Assembly: GCF_021462225.1 (NCBI RefSeq) | Contig: NC_061817.1 | Span: 893,326-957,325, forward strand | Reading direction: 5' to 3' | DNA length: 64,000 nt | From: Girardinichthys multiradiatus | Lineage: Eukaryota > Chordata > Actinopteri > Cyprinodontiformes > Goodeidae | In this document: piece by piece, positions 44,196-56,100 of the stretch | How positions within the stretch are numbered: the first letter of the stretch is position 1 | How the letters are laid out: every line of letters begins with the position of its first letter | Made by a program: the position numbers and the translations under genes | The notes under the pieces: model-generated | Database searches by the model: none | Told to the model about the DNA's origin: nothing | Seen by the model: the letters and a program-made list of their open reading frames with translations, nothing else

Positions 44196-47100
44196 ATGGA
44201 TCAGATCACCTTTAAACACGACACCGTGCTGTCAGATGTTCACATGCACCGGCCCAATTCACACCACTTTATGACGCGCCTCACCAGTGTTGGGCAGCCA
44301 GGTGTGTATCATAACAGCTTTGAGTGTCCTTCTGGTAAATTCAGATGTGGCAGACATGAACTTCACTGATGGATCACAGTCACAAAGTAATACAGAAGTT
44401 TCTCTACTTGTCAAAGATTACAGTAACGAATCACAGAGCGGTGTCCAGCCAGTCCACTTGTTGCTTAGTAACACTACGAGAACCTGCATGTTGTGCTTGG
44501 TTTTTGAGCTTTCGGCAGGAAGTAGACATCAGAGGATAATTTAAAAAAAGCTGCTAATTTAATACAATTTCTCTTCACTTTTGCATAAAAAATGGCTCTG
44601 ATTCAGACCCTGTTTGCATTCAGTTCAGTTCTGTTTACTTTGTTCCTTTCAAACTAGTTCATTAAAATCAGGCATCTTACAAAGGATCTCATCAAACTCG
44701 AGTCGCACTTCAGTTGCAAAAATAAAAGACTTCAGACTCCTCTTAGACTTGTGCCCTAAAGACTTGAGAAATGACTTGGATTCGTAGTTTGTGACTCAAG
44801 TCTTAGTACCAGTTCTTATCTCATGTAATGCAGAATGAAAGGAAGCTGTGTGTGTTCACCAGACTGCAGCTGTTTTAATGTGAAAGGATGTTCTGTTTAA
44901 TATTTTTAATACGGATACTTTGTTCAATGTTACTAAAACGTCTCCAGCTCAAATTGAAAAGAAAACCCCCCAAACCAGATTTAGTGAAACATTTAATGGA
45001 GGAGTGAACAATATGTAGACAGGGATAAACAGCTGTTAACTTAATCATTATAATGGGGACAACAGCGTAGTCGTCTTGCAGTCAGAAGGTTGTGGATACG
45101 CTTCCAGCTTCCTCCTGCCACATGGCGATGTGAGCAAGGCACTTAACTTAAAGTTGCTCACAGATCTGCGTATTGGTGCATGAATGTGTGCACGTTTGTG
45201 AGTGCGATTGAACACTAGTGTTAAGCGGTTTGAGCAGTCAGTATGACTGGAAAAGCGCCATAGAAATTCAGTCCATTTACAATGAAAAAGAAGAATTTTA
45301 ACATTACCAGCATAAGTGCCTATTTATATACATAGGGGATAAATAGTACATTTGATACATTTTTATAATAATGTAAACTTTAGTAGCTTTGTGCATGCTG
45401 AATTGAATGTTAAAATATTAAAAGATCATTTTTAATGTTCATGTGGTAATTTTAGGGCTAAGGACAAGCAGTACAGCTTTGAACTCCTAACACAGTGATG
45501 TTGTTTAAGAGATGCACTGGTCATGGACTTGACTAGGACTTGGAAAGAATGACTTGTGAACATCTCTGTCCATCTGTCCAGTCTTCATGTCCAGATTTAG
45601 GATCTTGGCAGAAAGTCGTGATGACAGTAATTCTGGGAAAGGTTTAACAAATGAAGAGAAGCAGATCAGTCCAAAGAAAGGCAGAGTAACCTTTCATGAA
45701 CAGGACGAGGAGGAAGGTAGTCAAGAAAACGTGGAGCCATTCTTGGATGAAGATGGAGACCTCGACGTCACACATCGGTATGAAAAATGAAACAATGCAG
45801 TAGACAATATTGGTTTTGTGGGTGTGGGGCATAGCACAGCGGGAGAGCGCATATGGAGGATTTAGTCCTTAATGCAGCTGTCCTGGGTCTGAGTCCCGAC
45901 ACTGGAGACCTCTTCCCAATCGCAAAAAACATCTTTAAAAAAATTTTGGTTTTGTGACCAAGAAACAAAATTTAACACAACTTACATTTCTTGTGTTCCA
46001 CAGTTCTCCATTAATCTTGGGTTTTTTATAGGTTTTCTTAGTCATGTGCTTCATCTTCAGAGAGCTTAGACAAAATAACAAAAATAATGTCCTTAACTTA
46101 AAATAAAAAGAAACTTACCTAAGAAACAAGCTGTAGAAACCTACAAATAACCTGCTCAACCATCAGACAGGAGAAAACTGAATAAAATGAAATAAAATGG
46201 CAGCTCTCCCTGCTACAAAGCCAATGTGATTTAAAAAAATCTGGTTACAGAAGATTAACAAGAAGCATTCAAGACAAAACAAGCAAGGTAGTAGAAGTAG
46301 TAGAAGTGGCATTTTGTCTCTGCTGCTGATAGGCTTGAAGATGTTTGAGCAACAACCAGTTACAAAGGAGGAGGGGTACCAGAGCAGACCCCAGGACATG
46401 TCCCCCTTTATACGTTCCTGCATGCCTGCGTTTTCAGAACTGACCACAGGTTCTCATTGAGGTTAAGATGTGAGGAGTGTTCTGACCACAGCCACAGTAT
46501 CAATCCTGCACTGTTAAACAGTGATCCATTGTGCAGGAGAACTTGAGGAACCGTTTAATCGAGCTTGGTTGGAACATTAAGGGAAAATGTGTAACAAGTT
46601 GTTGTAGCTTCATCTGCCATACATCCTATCTGTACTGGGCTTGGATATGAAAAGCGCCCATTTTTAAACCCATCTGCTCTTCAACGACACCATATTGTGC
46701 TTTCACTGTCTTCAAATATTTCAAATATCTTCAACATAAGAGTTGTAATTGTGGTGTTGTTTCCAAAATAAGTTCTTGCAGCTAAGTTTAAGGTTATGCC
46801 CTGCAGCAGGCAGAAAAGACAGAAGGATACCAGACATAGACATGATCATTCTGAAGGATAAATATTTCCGAAAACCAGACTTTTCCTAAAGATAAAAAGC
46901 AGCCTGGTTCAGTCATCAGTCTAAATGTTTGATTTAGAATCAGAGTGGAAGATCTGGCGTTAGGTGTTGACTCAACTGACCACAACAGAACATGCTTATT
47001 GAGTCCAAACAAATATGGTTTGATGTCCAATGTGTTTTCTTTCCATGTTCCTTAAACAAATCACAGAAATATTAGAAGACTGACAGAAGTAAAAAAAGAC

Positions 47101-50100
47101 TTCTTTAATTGTGGTCTATATTTTACCGAAGCCCTGAAAGGCAAGTGAGAAAAAATACATTTTCAGAGGCTTATTTTTCCAAGTCTTTGTTCTTCAGCAA
47201 GGCAGTGGTTGTCTTGGAGGTGTGTTTGGGTTCATTATGACGTTGGAATACTTCCCTGCGGCCTAGTTTCTGAAGGTAGGGGACCATGTTCTGCTTTATC
47301 ATGTCACAGTATATGTTGGGATTCATGATTACCTCGATGAACTGTAGCTCCCCACAGCCGGCAGCACTCACGCAGCCCCAAACTGTGACACTCCCACTAC
47401 CATGCTTGACTGTAGGCAAGACACAATAGTCTTTGTAATCCTCACCTGACGGCCACCACACAGCTCGACAACATTTGAACCAAATAAGGTTATGTTGGTC
47501 TCATCAAACCACAGGATATGTTTCCAGTGATTCATATCCTCAGCCGGCTTGTCTTCATTAAACTGTTTGTGGGCTTTCTCCTGCATCACCTTCAGAAGAG
47601 GCTTCCCTCTGGGATGACAGCCAGAAGATTCAAGGGATGGCTTGCTTTTTTGGTGGATGTTCTTTGGAATTGAATAGAAAGGCGTCAAGTCATGCAAGGT
47701 CATCATGACTGAACAATTCATTTTAAGATGTCTATTACTCAAGAAACATCTGTGTAAAGTGTGGAGAGAGCCTTAGTTAATTTCAAATGACTATGTACTG
47801 ATTCACTCTCTAAATATGAATCAGATTTATTGGAAGAAAGAGTGTGAAAAAATCTGCTAAATTCTAGTTTTACCCACCTGCATCTGACCTCAGTTGTTAC
47901 CTGATAACTGAATGAATTGGTGTATAAGGTAACTACCAGACACTGATAAACACAAACCCACTCTCTTTTAAGCATTATTATTATAGGTAACGTTCTGTAT
48001 GGACAGCACAGAAAAAATTAAATTTATTAAAATAATTTTAAATAAAAACATTCTTCACCATAAAATCAACCTTATCAAGAAGTATTAAACTTAAAAAGAA
48101 ACTGAGGAGACAATGTAGCAGAAAATGAAACTGGAGAGATAACTGGGAGCTGTCCAGAAACTGGATCCATGCTGGAGTTGTCGTCCTGCACGAAACAATA
48201 AAGAAGGGATTTTATTGTAAATTGCTGTGGCCTAGGTCTATATGAACAATCCCAATTACAACATAGATTTCTTCTTTCAAGGAACATAGAACCTGCTCTG
48301 ACTGATTATTAATAGACCCTTGATTTAAATATTGTTCTCAGTAATCACTGCTCACTTAAACTGTCTTTAGAGATGCAGGCTTAAGTTGTCAAGCTAAAGA
48401 ATATACTGCATCCTAATAGAGACAGACAGTGTTCTTCAAAAGAAGAGTTGCAGCACAAAGGCACTCAGGAACAATCGATTATCATGCAATATAACTAACT
48501 CTGTCCATAAGAATATTCATTGAAGAAGTAGTTTTTATATTCAGCTACTTGTAATTATCAATAACAAAGCCTTATATCCCACTTAAACCAACTAAATACA
48601 GGTCCTTCTCCAAAAATTAGCATATTGTGATAAAGTTCATTATTTTCCATAATGTCATGATGAAAATGTAACATTCATATATTTTAGATTCATTGCACAC
48701 TAACTGAAATATTCCAGGTCTTTTATTGTCTTAATACGGATGATTTTGGCATACAGCTCATGAAAACCCAAAATTCCTATCTCACAAAATTAGCATATTT
48801 CATCCGACCAATAAAAGAAAAGTGTTTTTAATACAAAAAACATCAACCTTCAAATAATCATGTACAGTTATGCACTCAATACTTGGTCGGGAATCCTTTT
48901 GCAGAAATGACTGCTTCAATGCGGCGTGGCATGGAGGCAATCAGCCTGTGGCACTGCTGAGGTCTTATGGAGGCCCAGGATGCTTCGATAGCGGCCTTTA
49001 GCTCATCCAGAGTGTTGGGTCTTGAGTCTCTCAACGTTCTCTTCACAATATCCCACAGATTCTCTATGGGGTTCAGGTCAGGAGAGTTGGCAGGCCAATT
49101 GAGCACAGTGATACCATGGTCAGTAAACCATTTACCAGTGGTTTTGGCACTGTGAGCAGGTGCCAGGTCGTGCTGAAAAATGAAATCTTCATCTCCATAA
49201 AACTTTTCAGCAGATGGAAGCATGAAGTGCTCCAAAATCTCCTGATAGCTAGCTGCATTGACCCTGCCCTTGATAAAACACAGTGGACCAACACCAGCAG
49301 CTGACACGGCACCCCAGACCATCACTGACTGTGGGTACTTGACACTGGACTTCTGGCATTTTGGCATTTCCTTCTCCCCAGTCTTCCTCCAGACTCTGGC
49401 ACCTTGATTTCTGAATGACATGCAGAATTTGCTTTCATCCGAAAAAAGTACTTTGGACCACTGAGCAACAGTCCAGTGCTGCTTCTCTGTAGCCCAGGTC
49501 AGGCGCTTCTGCTGCTGTTTCTGGTTCAAAAGTGGCTTGACCTGGGGAATGCGGCACCTGTAGCCCATTTCCTGCACACGCCTGTGCACGGTGGCTCTGG
49601 ATGTTTCTACTCCAGACTCGCAGGTCCCCCAAGGTCTGGAATCGGCCCTTCTCCACAATCTTCCTCAGGGTCCGGTCACCTCTTCTCGTTGTGCAGCGTT
49701 TTCTGCCTCACTTTTTCCTTCCCACAGACTTCCCACTGAGGTGCCTTGATACAGCACTCTGGGAACAGCCTATTCGTTCAGAAATGTCTTTCTGTGTCTT
49801 ACCCTCTTGCTTGAGGGTGTCAATAGTGGCCTTCTGGACAGCAGTCAGGTCGGCAGTCTTACCCATGATTGGGGTTTTGAGTGATGAACCAGGCTGGGAG
49901 TTTTAAAGGCCTCAGGAATCTTTTGCAGGTGTTTAGAGTTAACTCGTTGATTCAGATGATTAGGTTCATAGCTCGTTTAGAGACCCTTTTAATAATATGC
50001 TAATTTTGTGAGATAGGAATTTTGGGTTTTCATGAGCTGTATGACAAAATCATCCGTATTAAGACAATAAATGACCTGAAATATTTCAGTTAGTGTGCAA

Positions 50101-53100
50101 TGAATCTAAAATATATGAATGTTACATTTTCATCATTACATTATGGAAAATAATGAACTTTATCACAATATGCTAATATTTTGAGAAGGACCTGTACAAC
50201 AAACAGGTAGCGGTAAAATAACACTGCACCCTGCCAGGACTAGACCGTACTCTGTGAGGTGAGCTATCTCCAACTCCCACTGAAGCCTGGGCCTTTGCGT
50301 CTCTAAAACCATCGTAGTGAATCTAAACCTCATTTTTAAAGGACTGATTCCATATATGGTGTTTTAAGGTAAAATATCTTGTTTAAAAGCATCCCAAAAC
50401 TCCTCTTCAAACCAGACTTCTAGATTTTTTTAAACAAAATATAACTTGATGCACTCACCTGCACCTAGCTGGCTGACTGGCGCCACCCCTTTTTAGTGGA
50501 CAGAAGTGGTATTACAAAAAATACACCCTTAGAAAAAAAGGAGGATAGAAATATTTGTTTTTCCACGTGCTTCTTTAGGCTTGAGACAAGAAAAGAAAAA
50601 AAGGCTTGGAAAAATTTACCAAAATTTATTTCACACTGTTGACTGGGACAAAAAAAACTGTTTATTTTTCATAATGAGTTTTTATTGAGCTGTTGTCACC
50701 AACATAAAAATACATAAACAAATAAATACATATATAAATCATTAATGGGTTTATATTTTAAAATTTTCCTTGTAATTAATCAAGCCCCTTTCTAATTTAT
50801 TGTGACAGGTTATGATAAGCATGTAGTGAAAGCGGGAACAAGACTGAATCTTATGGCCTTAAAACCTAAGAAAGAGCAGTCATGGTGAGCAATGGTCATT
50901 TGTCCTAAAGATATCAATGCTGTAGTTAATTCTATATCTCACATGAATATACAATATTGGAATGAAAACAACATAGCATGGCCAACAAATGCACTGTTTA
51001 TGAGTTTTTGCAGTATTTTGTTATACTGTACAATAATCTCATTTAGAATAGGCAATATTGGTTCTTGGAAACCATCCATTTGAACAACACAGCTGTTAGT
51101 GAAGGCTGGTGGTTTTATTCCATTGCCTCTAGTGGCGAAGTATTACAAGAACAGACACTTAGACAAATAAGCCTCTGAAAATTCATTTTTTCTCACTTGC
51201 CTTTCAGGGCAGAATTTAAAAAAAAAATTTTTTATTTAGAAATACTTTAGTCTTGATTTTTTCTCACTTACCTTTCAGAACTTCCGTTAGATCTAGTTAT
51301 GTATGAACCTGAAGCAAAGAGAGTCACTGCATGGAGGAACTTGCTCATGTCATGTAAATCAAAGGTTATGTTGGTATAATTGTCTGTGAAAAGCTTAATC
51401 AAGTCTTTGGTACTTCCATAGATTCATTTATATTACATTTACATTGATTCCACAGACCACGGAAAAACTCTGTGGATGATGGTGGCAGAGATTTGGTCTG
51501 TCCCATCATCCTCCAACAGTCTGTTCCTGACCTGGAACAAGATGAGGAAATTGTTGATGATGAGGATGATGAAGAAGAGCATGATTGTTCCAAAGACATT
51601 ATAAGAATTGGTAAGAATCAGAATTTATACAGTTTATTTTTATGCTTTGTAAACCAAATAGCTGATCTGGTGTTTTTGTAGCTGGATTTGCCCAAGACAA
51701 AGTAGATACAATATTACTGTCACAAAGGACTGTTTTGCTCAAAGAGAGGCTAAACTCCTGTAAAAGCTGAAAATGACTATGAACCAGACTAGTAGGAGCA
51801 GCTGATCAGGCGATCTAACATGAAGAGAAGCTCAAGGGAATGTGCAGCACTCTCATGCCTCCTGATGGTACTTTTGGACACATTGTAGTTCATGATGTGT
51901 ATCCATCCATCATGTATATCCATTTCTATAAACCGAATCAAGAAATTCAACATGGGAAAGCATAGCGGATCAGAAATGTAGCAACTAGCCTTTTATGGAT
52001 AACTGAGTTTGACTTCATAGACCTAGAACTTTATTGAATTGGACTGAGTGTAAACCTGGAATGGTTGTAAATTGAAATAATTGGAAATAAGCTGGATCTG
52101 TTTGTAAAGTTCTTTGTTGAGCTAACGTGAATTGACGCCAGTTAGTAGCGCTGTTGCCTTGCAGCATAAAGGTCAATGGTCTGCATCTTGGCCTGGGGAC
52201 TTTCTGCCAGGAGTACCCAAACAGGTCAACACATGGGTCCTTGCTCCCACAGTCCAAAAACAAAACTGTTAGGTTAAATGGGATCTCTAAATTGCTCTTA
52301 GGTATGAGCGTGTGTGGGCATGGATGTTTGTCAGCCCCTATGTTGCTGGACTGGTGGCCTGTCCAGGGTGTACCCCATCTCTCACCCAGTGGCCACTGGA
52401 GACAGGTAGCAGTGGCACCGCAAAGATAAACTGGTGTAGAGGATGGACAGATGGATGTATTGGTGCCATATAAATAAAGTGTATATAAATGAACTGTAAA
52501 TTCGAAGTGTTAATTGTGTAAAACCTATTGGAAGTAGATCAAATCAACGGTGGTGATTCCTGTTTACTTACTGGTTCCATTTAGTTCTGTTTCAGTCACC
52601 TGATAAAAACTCAGGATTAGACAAAACAGCATGTCTCAGTTGGAAACATTTTGATTATTGACTTTCGATGAATGAATGAATGACTTTATTGTCATTGATA
52701 GCAAGCTGCAACAAAATTAGAGTGCTGCTCTTTCAGTGCATGTCACATTCACATAATCCTTCCATGCACAATATGTACATACAAATGTGCACTGGTAAAC
52801 TAAATGAAATGATTATAAAGCACAAATAAAAGCAAATAAATACATAACCATCATTAGACACTAGACTTATTTATAGTGTATTTACTGATCTGGAGTATAC
52901 TTTTATTATTTAGATTTATACTCAAAATATTCAACTGTCGCCAACCTGACAACATGAATTCCTTTATGACTGCTATCTGTTTACAGAGCACACCATGGCT
53001 ACACCCTTGGAAGATGTTGGCAAACAGGTGAGTAGTTTAATCCTGCCTGATGATTACATTCTGTGACTGCGGTTTGAGTTAGATCTGCAGCACATCAATA

Positions 53101-56100
53101 TGAGCTCATCTCCTCTTTATCTTTTAACGCAACAGAAGAAAGACTTTTTAACATCTACCCATAGATGTAGAGAAACAAGTGAATGATTATCTGCAGAGAG
53201 ATATAAACATGGTTAACTGGATAATTCAGATCATATAAATGTCAAATAAGGATTTCCTAGTCTAACGTAAAATATTGAGGATTAGGCTGGTTCATAAGAT
53301 AGTAATGGTAAAAAGAAAGTGCACCTTTTTAGCCATTTTTAGTTTTATATGTGAAGATCATGTGTCTGGGATCTGATTTTCAACAGATTCTAGAGTTTCT
53401 TAAAATTTTAAGTGTGATACAACACACATTGATTCCATGCTGTCAATTTTTATTAAACAGAGAAGGAGCCAAAATGAAAAATCTGTTATCAGATAAACTA
53501 ACTACACCCTTGATGCTTCTATAGGATTCTGGAGCATATTTGACAGCCAGGTGCTATCAAATATTTCTGTAGTCTCATCTGTCCGAGTGACATTGTTCCA
53601 AAAGTCTTGTGCTTCATTCAAATGCAGTGTTGTAGATCTAAGCTGTGCTGCCACGTTGTTTCTGGAGATAGGAGGTTGTCTCCAAACATCCATTGCTGTT
53701 CGGTCTCATAATTGTTCTGTCGTGAACTTTAACATTTAACAAGCTGTCTGAGGCCTGTAGAGGCTGACATTTGTCATATCTCCGAGCATTGTAATTTCTG
53801 ACCATGGGGTAAATTTGCTGACATGAGTGAAGTTGGTCGGCCAACATTTTTCACACCTAACAAACTGGAGTCAAACGTTTGGGCTATATTAGTGCTGCAA
53901 ACATTTTCGTTTGTGTCTTCGGCATTTTTGAGATTTTAATAAAGGTTTAAAGAGGTCATCAAAGTTCAAAAACCCCTACCATAATTTCTAAAGGAAACTA
54001 AATTGGTCCTGATCAGTTTTGCCACATTTATGATACTATTTGTCTATGTACAGTACTGTGCAAAAGTTTTAGGCAGGTGTGAAAAAATGCTGTAAACAAA
54101 GAATGGTTTCAGAAATATAAATGATTATTGTTTATTTTTATCAATTTACAAAATGCTAAGTGAATGAACCCAAACATACAGCTAAATTCATTAAGAACTA
54201 TCTTCAGTGTAAAGAAGAACAGGAATTACTGGAAGTGATGGTGTGGCCCCACAGAGCCCTGATCTCAACATCATGGAGTGTGTCTGGGATTACATGGAGA
54301 GACAGAAGGATGTGAGAAAGTCTACATCCACAGAAGATCTGTGGTTAGTTCTCCACGATGTTTGGAACAACCTACCAGCTGATTTCCTTCAAAAACTGAG
54401 TGCAAGTGTAGAAGAATTTATGCTGTTTTGAAGGCAAAAGGTGTTCACACCAAATATTGATTTGATTTAGATTTTTCTGTTCTTCATTCATTGCATTTTG
54501 TTGATTGATGAAAATAAATGATTAACACTTCCATTTTTGAAACCGTTCTTTGTTTACTGCATTGTTTCATGCCTGCCAAAATCTTTTGCACAGTACTGTA
54601 GGTGTTTTGGTAAGTTTTCCACTTTATTCAATTCAAAACTCATTTCTGTTACTGGCTCTGGTGCTGCTGACACCACCTGGATCTGCAGCCTTGTTCCAAT
54701 CCAAATGTATTCATAAACCCTTTAAAAAACCCACAAAGGGAACAAAGTTCTGTACACTGCAAAACAATCAAACCAGCAAACATCATAAATAGAACAATAA
54801 AAACAACAAAAATATCAGCTAAAAAAATTACATGGAATATAAATAAAAACAAATAATTAAGATAAAATCTAAAGTGTAAGGCATATTATAAAAATGGGTT
54901 TTAAATGAAGATTTAAATACAGCTCATGAGAAGGCCAGTCTGATGTGTAACGGCAGGACGTTCTATAACTCTGGCCCGATCCCCTCTGAGCTTACACCTG
55001 GTTCTGGGTACACTCAGAATCCAGTTCATTCTGTTCAGCTGCCTTCTAACCTGACTTCTAGAGACAGACAGTTGGAAGGGGGAGGCAAAGGGAGCATTGG
55101 CATTTCCCGATTTAGTTGAAGACAAACATGTAGAAGCAGAAGGTCCATGGCTGAGGTGGAAGATAAAACATGGTGTGACAGGAAAGCTGTGGGTCAAAGG
55201 AGGGTGGGATGTCTGTTTGGCTGTGGGCAGGAGAGGAGGATGCTGAGCTTGTTTCTGACCTGAACCTATTAAAGAATGTGTTTAGTTCATTGACTTTGTC
55301 CAGACATCCATCTATTCTAATTCTCCTGCTTGAAGCTGTGATCTTCTTCATCTCTGACCAGACATCTCTGATATTGTTTTGCTGGAGTTTGCTCTCCAGC
55401 ATTTGTAGTCTACCCTTGATGTTAAGTTGCTTCTGTATACTCCTGACTAATTCCCTGTTTACCTCTCTGAAGGCTCTTTTTATTTCTTGTTTAGCCGTAC
55501 TTTCAGGTCCCTGGTGATCCAGTACAGCTTCCCTCTGAACAAGGGCTTTATAGTTGGAGCAGAGAAAATCTGATCTGGATTGCCAGGAGGGTGTCTTGCC
55601 TTTGCATGAAACAAATCCAGCTGATTGTTATGCAAACTGCTGTAGGTTTGATTGTGAGACTTTAAAAGCTTTTAACAAGATCTACTAAAATTTTGCACAA
55701 TTGATCTGCACAAACTTTAATTCTGCCAGTAATTACAGCCGGTCTGGAAATGTTACCTTGGAAATGTAACTGGTGACATCAACAAGTTACATTATTTAAA
55801 ATGTAATATAATATGCAGTATAATATATCTAATGTAGATTTAATTCATAAATGTAATTTAATTAATTACCTTTGAATATGTTTTTGTTAAAAAGGTTTTG
55901 TTAAGTCTGGTTTCCTACTTTGAACTAAGGATGAGGAATTATTTAATAAACATGTCTCTTTTATAGATTTTTTCACATTTTCGATATAAATAAAATGTCC
56001 ATATTTCTGGATAGTGTACCTGGTATGATGCAAAATAACAAAACATTTTAGGCATTTTAGAAAGCCTGTTGACCTTTGTGGAAGTACTCTTTAGTAATAC

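Noticed and set aside
45644..45832. Minus-strand ORF over mettl22 coding exon 2
   Set aside because: Antisense shadow of an exon with clear METTL22 similarity.
45829..45905. Possible functional tRNA gene
   Set aside because: A-box and B-box-like words exist but the arms do not pair into a cloverleaf. A SINE head is a better reading.
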